From assembly GCA_037176885.1 (NCBI GenBank), contig JAWWNJ010000033.1:1178001-1242000 (forward strand): DNA of 64,000 nt, written 5' to 3'. The notes below the pieces were generated by a model. The model worked only from the letters and a program-made list of their open reading frames with translations. It ran no database searches and had not been told where the DNA came from. The stretch is from Favolaschia claudopus (Eukaryota; Basidiomycota; Agaricomycetes; Agaricales; Mycenaceae). Every line of letters starts with the position of its first letter. Position 1 is the stretch's first letter. The position numbers and the translations under genes were made by a program. Below, in pieces: positions 1-10,898 of the stretch.

Positions 1-430
1 TCTTGATCCTGTTTCATTCGAGTCGCCAACGTCAACAAAAAGAAAACGCAGAGATTCCTGGCTGAAACCCTAGGTGACGATTACCGAATTGGAGCATACA
101 CAATCAAGAGATCAATTACCGCAATGAACTGATCAAATTGTTCTGTGGAACAAATGCCATTGGTAGTCAGCCTTTTGAGTAACGTGCGTCTATTGAAGAA
201 GACAATTTGAATTATCCAGAACCAAATTTCTTTACAGTCCTGAAAGCCTTCTGGACGTAAGTAGTTGCAGATTTGCTCAGTGAGTGAGTGTGCCGCCGAA
301 AGCCCTCCCTTGTGGCCTGCCGCAAAGCCGCTGAATATGTTCTCATCTCCATCGATAACACAAAGCATCACTGGCGGCGGAACATGAGATTGAGAAGAAG
401 GCCTTTTTTATTCAAGTCAGCGCTTCCAAA
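1..430 (-). CDS. CCCH-type/DUF7923-like protein, partial
   Basis: Minus-strand coding DNA, cut by the left window edge. Residues read MLCVIDGDENIF, then a Gly/Ala/His-rich stretch, then SLTEQICNYL and CSTEQFDQFI, which I recognise as the conserved block of fungal DUF7923/CCCH zinc-finger proteins (usual forms are CVLDGDGNIF and CTKEQFDAFF). A GT-AG intron of about 50 bp ends in CACCTAG near position 50; removing it joins FIA to GFSQESLRFLFVDVGDSNE, matching the next conserved block (GFNQ..., VVDVG). The zinc fingers themselves would lie to the left, outside the window. The reading frame is open upstream of the first ATG (PPPV precedes ML), so the true start is further right and unresolved. 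The domain name is from memory of the family; the coding call is firm. Confidence 0.6.
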
Positions 431-1297
431 TGTGGAGCATGGACGGATAGAGACCAGTCAAGTGTGACTGACCCGAGTCCAACCAACTGCTGGAGTGCTG
501 CAACTTGTGACTTCAGTGCCACGTTTTCTTGTATCGCTGCCTTCGATAGATCTGTGGAAAGCTTCAGTCCATGACACATATGGGTCAAAGCATTGGTGTA
601 CTGGAGACAGTTCTCAAAATATTCTCCCTGTAGACATCCAGGTTAAGGCTCCTTTAGCAGCTCAAAGCAGTGCGCCCACCAAGCGGCTTGATACTATTGT
701 GCCCATCAGGTCTGGATTTGCACACTAACTCTGGATTTCTTGCATTTCCCGCTCCCCCGTCCATCGTTTGGCCCCGGGATCATCCGGATATTACTCCTCC
801 ATTGCTTTCCTGCTGTAGTCCCACAGCACAAGAGCTATAAAGGAGGGGAAGCACTCGCAAAACGATTACCGGGTTGGCGAGTATTTTGATCTCACTGATC
901 ACGACATCAATTTACCCTGATGAATCGGTACTCCATCCTCAACACATTCCTCTTCATATATCCCTATATAAATCGGTAGAACTATAGATTAGAAGTATAG
1001 GAACTCGTCCCAAAAAATCCGGAGGACAACGGGTCAAGGAGGAAGCAGGAATAATGAAAATACAGAGTCAGTGTGCAAATCCAGACCCGATGGGCACAAT
1101 ACACAGCGGTGTTTCCGAAATTTATGTGGCCGATAAGTTAGCTCGAGAACGCTAAGATTCTCCGTAGATTTCAGCGGGCTGGAAACGGATGATTATCTGC
1201 ATTATGGCGTACCCGTGGGAGATCACAGCTGATGGCGTACCCGTGGAAGAGTAGGCACATTGCACAGCCATCCACTTTTCGGGAACCTCAGACAAAA
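431..1297. other. No gene recognised
   Basis: Only short open frames without recognisable domains. A 14-base phrase (ATGGCGTACCCGTGG) is repeated directly near 1204 and 1232. No terminal repeats or splice-consistent coding were found. Confidence 0.4.
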
Positions 1298-1318
1298 GGG
1301 GGGAGCAAGCTCCCCCAA
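1298..1318. repeat. Hairpin GGGGAGCAAGCTCCCC
   Basis: A perfect palindromic hairpin followed by CAAT. The same motif with the same CAAT tail recurs at 8952-8970, and a close version (GGGGAAGCAAGCTTCCCC then ATTAT) at 5731-5748. Such a shared hairpin may be the end of an element family; no other boundary was found. Confidence 0.6.
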
Positions 1319-1327
1319 TCAAATCCC

Positions 1328-1745
1328 AGGCCCCCGGTCACTACCTATAATGGCGGTCCGGTTTGGAGTAAATCAACGTCCCAAAAACCCTGTTTCTCGG
1401 TCCGCGATTTAGAGTAAAACAGGCGGAATCTGGCTTGGTCCAAGATAGAGTAAAACTTCTCCGGGAGAAGAAATTTTGGTGGGGTAATCACATTTTGACG
1501 AGGCTCCAAAGTTAATTTGTAGTCCTTTTACAGGGCATTTTGGGTGTGAAACCAACGCTCATGCCCGCTCAAGCTGGGGGAAAGTCAGAAATGCCACCTA
1601 AGTGCGAAAATGTGCATCAAACCGCGGAAAAATCGGAATTTTACCCCAAATCTTGCTCCGAAATAGAGTAAAGGAGACGTAGAGTAAATCAACGAAATTC
1701 TGGGCTGAAATGCGGACCGAGTTAATAGGTAGTGACCGGGGGCCT
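1328..1745. mobile_element. hAT-type non-autonomous element (MITE), 418 bp
   Basis: Terminal inverted repeats AGGCCCCCGGTCACTACC (left) and its complement (right) flank 418 bp. The 8-bp sequence CAAATCCC is present on both sides (1320-1327 and 1746-1753), as expected for an 8-bp target-site duplication of the hAT superfamily. The interior has no gene but carries at least five copies of GAGTAAA. Removing the element and one TSD copy leaves the uninterrupted phrase CTCCCCCAATCAAATCCCCC. Confidence 0.85.
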
Positions 1746-3081
1746 CAAATCCCCCAAGAACCAAAATTTTATATTCGGCCAAAAGGTCTAGGCTCGACTC
1801 CCGCCGTCATATATGGTGCCGCTCACTTAGTCACCGCTACTTTTGTACAAAAATTGATGGCCCATTGATCTCATCAGGGAAAAATCTGATTTTTTAATCC
1901 TCTTGCATAAATGCTCCATTTCATGGTAGCTACATTTTGGCAAGAGGAATTGAGCTCAGAATAAAAACTGGGCGAGATGGAAAATTTGACTCTAAGGCCC
2001 CAATCGTTTCCGTTTCGTTTGCGCCGGGGACCCAAAGAGGCCACTAGAGAAAGAGTACATGGTGGTCAAGACCAAGAAGAGAAGATCTGTATCTAATCTA
2101 CAGCTACTGTCTATAAGATCAGATATGTAATGGAAACGGAGCAGATCTGATATAATGATAGATGTAAGATAAGGAGTCAATCCAGCAATGATAAAGAAAG
2201 GAATCAATCCTACGGTGATAATGAAAGCAAGGTGCATGAGATCGTCAAGGAGGATAAGGGCGAGTTGACGATATAAGGAATCCAATAGTCAAATGGGGAT
2301 CAGCCAAGGGACAAAGGATATGGGACCCGACCAATGATGATCAGTCAGAGGTTGCGGATGTAGATACAATGCAGGATAGCAAGGAGCAACGAGGACTGAG
2401 GCAATGGTGCGCTAAACCAAGGCTGAGGAAGGTCGATAAGACAATACAATGAGGACGGCAGGTGACAGTGCAGTCAACAAGGATAATAGTCGATCCTTAG
2501 GGAGAGACTAGACGGTGGTGCAGTGGAGACAGTAATGAACAGTAACAAGGCAGACTGCAGAGGCGACAACACGGATAGAATGAAGTCGAGTAATGGAAGT
2601 CATATCATGGGAGAATAGAGGACGACCAGGGGATGACGATACGAAAGTACAGTCCGGTGGGATGACAATACCACAGTGAATGAATATCGTCCGGTGTGGT
2701 GACAATACCTGGATGGGTAAAGTCCGGTGTTGTGGTGCAGTATAAGGAAACATACACCCGGTGTAATACAGAGGTGATATGAGGGACACATGTATGCAGA
2801 GTCCGCAAGGAATTCATTTGAATTTTTTGAATCGTTACTTGAATCGCTGCTTGAAAGTTGAATCGCTGTTGAATCACCTGCCAGTGGTTTGTGACTTCCC
2901 TATCTTGCCTCAGGCGTGGTGATTCACTCCCATTCTGGGCCTTCATTTCATCGAGCACTCAAATCCTCAGTGAATTGCCTTGAATTGATATTTGGTTCAG
3001 CTATGCAGATTTATAGTGTACTTAGATATCAGGGTAAGTACAAAAATAAATAAATTGGATATTAGAGATAAAAACACAGAA
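1746..3081. other. Low-complexity intergenic stretch; GAATC-rich part
   Basis: No gene recognised. From about 2040 to 2780 the sequence is purine-skewed with GATAAGG/GGTGACAATACC phrases. From 2815 to 2960 GAATC/GATTC words recur roughly every 15-25 bp (TTGAATCGCT, GTTGAATCACC, GTGATTCACTC), like the GATTCA-rich region near 31.7-32.0 kb. Confidence 0.4.
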
Positions 3082-3105
3082 TGATTTGCACCCCGATACA
3101 GCTGA

Positions 3106-3411
3106 GATGAGTATGCAAAACGGGGTCCACCATATGTTGAATAAAACACCAGGGAGTGGACAACCCTTTTCGGCGAGAATCTTGCCCACTATCAGGCCGC
3201 CGCGTTAGGTTACGTCTCAGCCAAGCCGTTTTTGCACTCACTCTTTAACAAAACAAGCTCATGTTTTGGGTAGAATGGAGTACACAAAAGGCTCGGCCGA
3301 TACATAATCAAATGCGGCAGCCTGATTGTGGGCAAGATTTGCACCAAAAAGGGTCGTCCACTCCCTGTCCTTTTATTCAACGTATGGTGAACCCCGTTTT
3401 GCATACTCATC
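3106..3411. mobile_element. MITE with ~90-bp inverted repeats
   Basis: Starts GATGAGTATGCAAAACGGGG and ends with the complement of the same sequence; the similarity of the two arms continues for about 90 bp through the phrases GAGTGGAC and ATCTTGCCCAC with scattered mismatches. No coding region. It lies directly against the left end of the TA-flanked element that begins at 3415. The TSD is not clear. Confidence 0.75.
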
Positions 3412-3414
3412 TTA

Positions 3415-5086
3415 CACTAATATAACTCGGCAAAAAAAATGTCCGATTGATTTCTGGCCTGTATTTCGATGATTACTGCCCACTTTGACTTCAAACAACT
3501 TGTAGTTGTGTTCATAGGATCCAGATGCCTTATTCTTTGGGTTTGGCTTTGGGCAAATTTCTGATACGCCATCACGCCGAGCGCAAACATGGGAATTTTG
3601 ATATCGGCCGACTTTACAAGTCAGTCAAATTCTTTTGGTGCGGGGAGCTGATCTGCTCATGTTATAGCCTGAGGTCCAGCGAGCTATGCGCTAATTTGAA
3701 CTGTGGAAAAATATACAGGCAAACAGGCGCTATAGCCCTCGCAAAGTGACCATCTTCAACCGAGTTGACCGGAATTTGCCGAAATATGCCCAAAATGGCA
3801 GTTTTGTCGAGCCTATAGCGCTTCAACGGCTGAATATTTTCATAAGGTTTGACTTGTGAAAGTACTTGTATTTGGGTCTTCTTTCATCCTGCACACTCAG
3901 ATATTGTCAGAGAAAATCCCTACTCAAATTGAAAATCTGGCTATTTGGGAATTCTGCTCATTTGATGGCGGATCAAGAGATTGCACGGCGGCGAGGTTGT
4001 TGTTGTTGAGATCAATTAACGTGCTCGAGCCGCTGCAAGCGGCTATAGTACACGACATGCCGACATCGAATGTCGGAAAAATTGAAAAAGCCTGGTAAGG
4101 CCTTGGAGCACCTAACGGCCTTATAAGGCCTAATAAGGTTCGAGGGGTGACCGTATAAGGCGTGATAAGGTCTGGTTAGGTCTTCCCAGGCTGACTTCCC
4201 GTTACAAAACTGAGTTGGGGTTGTTAGAGACATGGTAGGTGTGGTTTTATTGGATCTTTTTCGGCGGAAAATTGTATTGTTTTTGATAATTTGTGCTGTG
4301 ATTGTATGCCAAGATGGCTGATTTGAATTTCAAAAAGTATGTAGGGGAGCATATACTCATGTGTAGTAAATCACCAGTCAATGTACGAGCAATATCTTGA
4401 GTTGTTGTGTTATGGGGAAATTGTACAGGTATCCGAGAGCTACGCCATATATGGAACAAAATTTCTCTATCTGTAAAGCTCTCTTAGCATAGCAGTATTG
4501 TACATTGCCATTGTTTTATTCGCACGAGGTCGACCGTTCGATTCTCGCAAGCAACCAGTAATTAATTGTTAGAGTCAGTATTGTAGTAATAGATATAGAT
4601 ATAGATAGTCCAGTATTACAAAGTCAAGACAAGGTGTAAGCAGTCACTTTACAAAGAAGGTAAAGTGGTAATACTTTTGCTTAACCTCGCCGAACATGCC
4701 TTGTAAGGCCTTACAAGCCTCATTAGGCCCTATAAGGTCCATTATGTGTTATAAGGCCCTATATGTAGTATTTGGTACGTATTTAAACCTTGTAACCCTC
4801 CTTTTCCCCAACGGCCTTATTAGACCTTACAAGGCCTGCCCAGGCCTAACAACCCTTTTTTGATTTTTCCGACAGATTAATCGTTTCCAGTCCGTCCTTT
4901 CCTCCCACGTCACCCTTTTTATACAACCAATCAACTCCCAGTGCCTCGGGCATGAAGTCCCGGTCCAGCATAACAATCGGTCTCAGTATCGTGTGCACGC
5001 TCAGAAGTTGTTTGCTCTCGAATACAGGTATTAACACCGCAATACGGACAAAAAACCCATCGGCCATTCTTTTTGCCGAGTTAGTG
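3415..5086. mobile_element. TA-target element, copy 1 (CACTAAC ends), 1672 bp
   Basis: Ends CACTAA...AACTCGGC and GCCGAGTTAGTG are inverted repeats, flanked by TA on both sides (3413-3414, 5087-5088). The left end has a four-base TATA insertion compared with copy 2 at 16178-16875. The two copies share about 570 bp on the left (from ATGTCCGATTG) and about 110 bp on the right, and differ in the middle, where copy 1 holds another element (4071-4874). TA flanks suggest the Tc1/mariner group despite the CACTA-like first bases. The interior open frames (3525-3749 and its match in copy 2) have no recognised domain. Confidence 0.75.
4071..4874. mobile_element. Nested inverted-repeat element with GGCCTTAT repeats
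   Basis: Inverted ends TGTCGGAAAAAT (left) and ATTTTTCCGACA (right). Just inside each end are clusters of AAGGCC/GGCCTTA words (4098-4170 and 4690-4855), an arrangement of sub-terminal repeats. It lies inside copy 1 of the TA-target element. No coding region recognised. A clean TSD was not identified. Confidence 0.6.
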
Positions 5087-5109
5087 TAGCTGTATCGGGG
5101 TGCAAATCA

Positions 5110-5634
5110 TAGAATTTCTTTCCTCTCATATCTTGTTAATGGTGCTCCAGCGGTGTGAGTACAATTGATGCGCTCTTACTGCCACTGCTTGGCGTTGATG
5201 TTGGAAAGAATTCAGTGGATTGGGCTTAATTTATATATAAGTAAACATATATGGCACCATTCCAATTTTGAATGTACATACATACATGTCCGAGTCATAG
5301 CTAGACCTAAATCTTGTGAAGCAATTTGCTGTCGGACTCGGCAGCTTGCAGGGGACAGTCCGGACTCGGATCCTCACGTCAACTAGTACTGATTTGAGGT
5401 TGAGTACACTAAAAAGTTCTTAGAAAATACTTACTTATTTATGAGTAGGAGGCAGAAGTGAAAGAGAGGGTTAGCACTCAGTACTCAGACCTCAGATCTT
5501 AGATATCAGTACAGAGTGAAAGGAAGGAAGTCCAGCGAGGGCGGTCATTTTGCAGTGAGGCCGGCCAAAGCCGAAAGTTATGTGACCGGATCGTACATGC
5601 TCCCGGGACCCGGAAAGGCTGCTGACAAAGCGCT
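5110..5634. other. No gene recognised
   Basis: Short frames only; no domain, repeat pair or splice pattern found between the palindrome arm and the hairpins at 5635. Confidence 0.4.
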
Positions 5635-5700
5635 CGCTGACCAGCGCTGTTCAGCGCTGGTCAGCGCTTACAAAGAAAAATACAGCGTTTCTTTGTAAGC
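5635..5700. repeat. Two adjacent perfect hairpins
   Basis: First hairpin 5635-5666: CTGACCAGCGCTG, a TT loop and the exact complement. Second hairpin 5666-5700: GCTTACAAAGAAA, a nine-base loop, then TTTCTTTGTAAGC. A third hairpin (GGGGAAGCAAGCTTCCCC) follows at 5731. The cluster lies just upstream of the split transposase gene and may mark one of its element ends. Confidence 0.65.
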
Positions 5701-5724
5701 TATGCATTTTCGATCGGTTTACGG

Positions 5725-7086
5725 ATGAATGGGGAAGCAAGCTTCCCCATTATAGATATTCGGAACCAGGGAGGAATCAAACGAGAGATCTGTGGTTGGA
5801 ACGAGAGGGAAAGCGCTCGGAGAGCTGGAAAAAGAGTCGCCAGATTGGTCCAAGCCAATTGGGCTGCTCATCAACTCTTGGAATGTAGCAGCTTGCTCAT
5901 TGGTCAATGGGATGGAATCCGCGCTGACGACAAGGGGTGGAAGAAAGTAGAGGCAAGCCGTAATCTTGGATATAACGGGCAAGCGAAGTCGACAAAATAC
6001 AAGCACGCACAGAAAAAGCGCAAGAAGGAGGCAGAGTCGGCACTGGCCAAGGATAGGTGCGTGGTTTAAGAATCAGTTCATCGAATATACACTTACTTTG
6101 CTCCCTCAGTGTGCAAGCCCAGGTTTTTCAATCGTTTACCGCGCTCCCGGCCCATCCCCACCCCCGCGCCTTCCACAGTACCAGTTCCCATGGATCGGCC
6201 GTCCCCCAAGATGCTCGCTGCACCCCCACCCCCATACTCCGCCCCTGCCCCCAGCCGTATTTCGGAGTCGTTACGCACCCCTTCGTTAGCGCATAATAAT
6301 AATGCCCGTTTTCCCATTCCACCGTACGGTTACCTTTCAGACGACGCTTCAGACGATAATAGTGCAGACGAGAGCAGTGATGCCGAGGCCCAAGAGCGGG
6401 CAGTTCCAATGAAGCGGCGTAAGCTTGATGTCCCAGTGCGAGAACAGAAGCAGTTGAAGAAAGAGCGACGGGTCAAAGACTTCGCCGATGCTTTGGAAGC
6501 CATCGAAAAGCAGCTCCGGCTCAAGAGCACTGTATCAGTGTATGGCAGAGTCCGCTGCAGAGTCATCGGGCGCGTGTCATCCAGAGCACATTGCACCTTG
6601 TGGTTCGCAACTCGAGGAAGCTGATGGATGCCTCCGAGATGGCAACCAAAACGCATGGGTTTGCTCGAGCATGGGGCTCGCGGCTGGCTCGTCAATGGAC
6701 AGCAGATTGGATCAAGAAACGCAGCCTTCCCGAATCTGATCGTGGGCGTCATGCGAAGACTTGGTCTTTGCTCAATGACCCCGAGGTTAAGGATGAGCTG
6801 AAAGCGTACCTTCGTACCAACAAATGGTCCATGAACCCAGAGAAACTTGTGGAATATTCGAAGGCGAAGGTGGTTACGGAGGAAATGAAGAAATTTGTGC
6901 AAGATACGGTCAACAAGGAAATGCCGGGCGGATTGAAGAAGTATTTGGAGGCAGATCTGTTCCCTCGTGTTGGTTACAAGGTGGTGCGGGGAATCTCGCT
7001 GCCCACTGCGCGCAGATGGCTTCACGGGCAAGGGTTCGAATATACCGAAGTCAAGAAGGGACTTTTTTATGACGGTCATGAGCGAC
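5725..7086 (+). pseudogene. DDE-superfamily transposase, N-terminal part, interrupted
   Basis: N-terminal two thirds of an agaricomycete DDE endonuclease-type transposase. A basic stretch (STKYKHAQKKRKKEAE, near 5985-6040) and a Pro/Ser and acidic linker (6180-6400) precede the conserved region in the 6591-7086 frame: RGRHAKTWSLLNDP, ELKAYLRTNKWSMNP, MPGGLKKYLE, GISLPTARRWLHGQGF and KKGLFYDGHER. These match the family's DNA-binding half, just before its GHERPDVV motif. The frame changes near 6550, which may be a small intron or an indel. The gene stops being readable at 7086, where a 1290-bp element is inserted; the missing PD residues reappear at 8386. I did not assign a formal superfamily name. 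Confidence 0.75.
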
Positions 7087-8376
7087 TAGTCTCGTGACCA
7101 GACTCTTATGCCATCCCAAAGGCCCAGGGAACCCTCAGCCTGTCAGTGTCATATCCTATACTTGAAGAGAGGGCCAGGCCATCAGTCGCGTGACTTTTGA
7201 CAGAAAATCACGGGGTCAATGTCGAAATGTTGAGATCGCACTAGACGTCGCGAGCGGAGCGAGCGCAGCGGGGTTTGGGGCGGCCAGCCCCAACAAGCTG
7301 TGTGACCGAACGGAGGTAGGTCGGCGAGCGCAGCGAGTCGGCCGTGCCGGAGGCAGGGAGCTAAAGCTTGTTATTATTTAAGACAGTGGATGGCATAAGA
7401 GTCTGGTCACGAGACTAATGATTTTTGTTTGCATCTGCATTTATATACCGCAACAAGCAAAACCCTTAGTGCTAAGACGCGGTGCCCGGAGGCGATAAGT
7501 ACTGGATGGTAAGAGTAAAAGTTCGTCCGTGGTATGTAGAGTATAGTGGTGGAGAGGGTGGGTGAACGCATCCATCGACTTGGAACAGTGACTGAACATA
7601 AGGACATAAGGAAAGAAAAAGAAAAAAGGGGCATAAAGAGGTCGGCCTTGGAGCGAGGCAACCAGCTCGCATCGCAAGATCCCATCGACTCGGGTCCATC
7701 ACGCCAGCGAGCCACGGAAACTGAAACTGCTGTAAAACCTTGGTTTAACCAGTCTTTGCTGGCCAGTAGCAAAACAAACGGGGGGGTCAAATTCCCGAGC
7801 TTCCCGGCCGCCTATCAACAACGTCGGTACACTAGCCGCTCGCCTCGAATTATGGGCAGGCCGGTCCAGTACGTCGCGGTTCTGGGGTCGGTGATGGATG
7901 AATGGAAAGGGAAATGGATGTGGGAGCAGGCTCGTCGCAAGTGACGGGTTTGGCGAACCAACTGTATATTTAGTGAACGGCATGCTTCGTGACGAGGCAA
8001 GCGAGGTGATACGCGGAGGCGTGTGACATGTAACGAATGTCGTGGGTGACGGTGGACGAGGCGGACGACGAATTGGCTGTCGTAGGACGTCGAGGGGGGT
8101 GTACGATGCTGTCTGTGTGCTTGGAAATCGAGTGGTAGCAGATAGCGGAGGTTGCAGCGAGTTTAGCGTCGAACTGAGGTGGATTCACCTCGGCGTTGCG
8201 GATGACGTTGGGGAACGATTTTGCCTTTGAAGTGGCATACTTGGGTCCTTCAACAATGAAGGGGTCGGCGGGACGACGAGATGCTGTCGAAATTTTGAGA
8301 GCGGGGCGTGAGCCTGGCTCCCCTCTTGCCTGACCACATCGTGGTAAGAGATCAAGAGGCACCTCGCACGAGACTA
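7087..8376. mobile_element. MULE-type element with 9-bp TSD, 1290 bp
   Basis: Begins TAGTCTCGTG and ends CACGAGACTA. The 9 bp ATGAGCGAC occurs immediately outside both ends (7078-7086, 8377-8385), and the transposase reading frame resumes exactly when the element and one copy are removed. A 9-bp TSD is typical of Mutator-like elements. A second inverted copy of the left end (28 bp, GTCTGGTCACGAGACTA at its tip) lies internally at 7389-7417, so the first 331 bp themselves look like a foldback. The minus strand holds a 130-codon frame (7970-8362) without recognised domain; the element is probably non-autonomous. Confidence 0.85.
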
Positions 8377-8385
8377 ATGAGCGAC

Positions 8386-8670
8386 CGGATAATGTTGCTT
8401 ACCGTCAAGAGGAGTTCATTCCCGCGTTCGACGCATTTTGGCCGTACTTTGTCGAGTATCAGGTCGACAACTTGGAGCTCGTTGTCGAGAAACCAGCACC
8501 GCCCCCTGGACAATTTCGGCTGGTACTGACAGTACATGATGAGATGACCGCTCAGGCAAATGCTGCGGACAAGTGGGTATGGATCATGAAGGGCGAGATG
8601 CCAATCCGCAAGAAAGGTGTCGGGAGGGGTATTCATCCGAGCGATTTTATTCGCTCGACGTTTTCAGCCA
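8386..8670 (+). pseudogene. DDE-superfamily transposase, catalytic part, truncated
   Basis: Continuation of the transposase begun at 5725. Directly after the TSD the frame reads PDNVAYRQEEFIPAF, then VLTVHDEMTAQAN (in the family, HDEST-like, carrying the first catalytic Asp), then KKGVGRGIHPSDFI. The family continues for several hundred more residues with further acidic catalytic residues; here similarity ends near 8650 and the following frame is Lys/Arg-rich and unrelated. The gene is therefore dead by truncation as well as by insertion. Confidence 0.75.
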
Positions 8671-9649
8671 GACAGGACGGTCCATCATATCACTCGATCA
8701 AAAGTCGAAAGTGCGCGAAAAAAAAAATGGCATCGGAGAGAAAATACTACAAATTTGGCAAGCAATAAGCGGATCTCCGGTCACTTTTGTGGGCACAGAG
8801 TGTTATTAGCTCTCTTCAATTATTGCACAGTAGTGCAGTTTTGACACGTGAGATTGTGTAAGAAGAAAGCACTTGTGTTCTTATCACTCCGCAACCGCGC
8901 CGTGCGATTGACAGCAGCCATAACACTATTTGGTGTCTGCTCGGATAAAAAGGGGAGCAAGCTCCCCCAATGAATTTTCCTTCGTCAGATGCAGTGTTTT
9001 CACCAGAGCAACAGGAATGGTACTGTACGTAGATACCGGAACGATCACTGCGATGCATACCCTACAGTCAACACTCGGGAGGATCGCAACCCGGGGCTCT
9101 ATATTACTCAATAGCAAATTGAGCGATGCCAATTTTTACTTCCTGGCAGGCTCCGAGTCCATCCCTTTTTGTAAACATTGCTCTTTAACTGGAACCCCCG
9201 GCCTGTAAAATTATCGACGAGCAATTTGTCTCATCGAAAGCCCGACGTCCCCAAATGCAAACCGCCCTGGAGTTCATAAATTCTTGCCCCCCGATTTGGG
9301 TGCAAAATGTGGCTTTTCTGGTAGGTAGCGTTCCGTTTCCAATAAATGATGCTCACGAAAGGAAGAAGACGATTTACATCTGCTCTTGCAAAATCCTATG
9401 TGGAGAGACGTATTTCCGCCCGAGACTCCCCGCGCAAAATAATCTCAAAGACGTGTTGCCATCACCGGAAAATATTGATGACATCCCTTTTTAAGTTCGG
9501 CGCAGCAGCAGGCTGCGACATTCCACGCAGCCCAGTCGCACTGTGGTTTCGCCCAATGATATTCCTCTTGGCCGCCCATTTCGGTAAGTAATCATCACAA
9601 GCCCCCGCTGTGATTGATTCACATATATGTTGTGCCAATAGCGGGTGGG
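8671..9649. other. No gene recognised; hairpin at 8952-8970
   Basis: Holds the second GGGGAGCAAGCTCCCC hairpin followed by CCAAT. Short frames only. Confidence 0.4.
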
Positions 9650-10384
9650 TAGTCTAGGATTTGATGGTGGGTAGGTCAGTGAAGCGTCCGTGGGAGTGAT
9701 GCTGAGATGATCCGCCAAACGGCAGGTTCCCCTTTGGGGTGGTGTGTGATCTCTCTTCGACTCTCTCTTCAACTGTTCGCTCACTGGGAATGTTGGAAGC
9801 TCGGACACCTTGACAGGACTCCCGGATACTTACAGGAACCTATAACCACGCGTACTTTGCATCGGCGCCGGAGGAGAGCATCTAGTAACCATTGACGCGA
9901 ATTGACGACTGAAGACGGGTCTGAGAGCACGTTGATTTCATCCATATATCAGTGTAGTTGATTATAGCATGGGTTATTATACGTGAAGTGCAAGCAAAGG
10001 ACGAGGAGCGCGTCGCTCTGGAGAGCGACCGAAAAGAGAAGGGCGGGCAAGCGACGGCCATCAGCAGCCGTATCACTCCCATCACTCTCACGGACGCTTC
10101 ACTGACCTACCCCCCATCAAATCCCAGACTTTATATAGGTCCTTGAGAACGACTAGGGGCGCTCAATTCTTAGCTCGTCAGCTCGTCTCGTCCGTAAAAT
10201 GTCGATTTTTTGATGAGGGGATCAAATTTGATGGGAAGTGGAGAGAAATGCGGAGTGGGATCAGCAGCTCATCAGCTCATCATGCAATTAAATAATTTCT
10301 GGGACGAGACGAGCCGACGAGCTAAGAATTGAGCGCCCCTACTGTCTTCTCATCGCCCGGTATAAAGTCTGGTTTACGAGACTA
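9650..10384. mobile_element. MULE-type element, second member, 735 bp
   Basis: Begins TAGTCTAGG and ends CGAGACTA, the same terminal word as the element at 7087-8376. The 9 bp GCGGGTGGG is found directly outside both ends (9641-9649, 10385-10393). Long sub-terminal inverted repeats share the phrases GGTAGGTCAGTGAAGCGTCC (left, near 9670) and its complement (right, near 10090). No transposase is encoded. It carries a nested 184-bp MITE at 10156-10339. Confidence 0.8.
10156..10339. mobile_element. TA-flanked MITE, 184 bp, nested
   Basis: Perfect 24-bp inverted ends starting GGGGCGCTCAATTCTTAGC, flanked by TA on both sides. A related sequence without this insert is at 23652-23680 (GAGAACGATTGTCTTCTC), which serves as an empty-site comparison to GAGAACGAC-TA-insert-TA-CTGTCTTCTC. 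Confidence 0.85.
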
Positions 10385-10639
10385 GCGGGTGGGCTCTTTT
10401 GGACGGAAAAGGGAATGAGGTTGACTCGAACGGAAATGTGATTCAGCGTCGACGGCGATCCCGATGTACAATGGTGGCCGGGAATCAATTCAAGCTCAGT
10501 GATATTGGTCAGAAGAGAGAGACTCACTAGTATACGTACTATGTACATAACCATGGTTGCGATGCGCTCTTCCCTCTGCGCCCGTTGTAGCAATCAGTAA
10601 CAATGATTTCAGTGAATTGACTGCGGATCAGCGGCTTGC

Positions 10640-10895
10640 GGTGGAAGCTTGTGCTCTTTAACTTTGCATGCATTCGCGACGGATGAAGACGAATAGCGAA
10701 GCCTGTTCTTAAGCTCATCAAGAAGCTGGGTCAACTTGCTCGACGCCTGCCCGATTCGGTTCCGGATGCTACGCCGGACGACAACAAAATTCATCGTATT
10801 CTCACCACGACCCCCGGCATCGAAGACGACGCATGGGCCACATTCAACCGTCAATTCGAGGTGAAGACCTTCGCGAGAATAGCCGGTTAAAGCTA
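10640..10895 (+). pseudogene. Transposon-associated ORF fragment (LPDSVP motif)
   Basis: In the plus frame the sequence reads LKLIKKLGQLARRLPDSVP followed by an acidic stretch and PGIEDDAWATFNRQFE. I recall the LPxSVPxA...DDxWExFN pattern from short proteins repeatedly found next to agaricomycete transposons, but I cannot name the family. There is no start codon in frame and the open frame ends near 10890, so it is an exon or fragment. Confidence 0.4.
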
Positions 10896-10898
10896 GGC

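Larger units (their letters stand above)
3082..5109. repeat. Palindrome split by nested insertions
   Basis: The arm GATTTGCACCCCGATACAGC at 3083-3102 is matched exactly in reverse complement at 5089-5108. With everything between removed, the arms would meet around a single TA dinucleotide, giving a perfect palindrome of more than 40 bp. Between the arms lie a 306-bp MITE and a TA-flanked element. Confidence 0.7.

Noticed and set aside
2508..2958. Minus-strand frames of 60-117 codons
   Set aside because: Low-complexity repeats of short phrases; no domain or splice support.
4520..4560. B-box-like GTTCGATTC suggesting a SINE or tRNA
   Set aside because: No matching A-box at the proper distance and no tail; kept only as a chance match.
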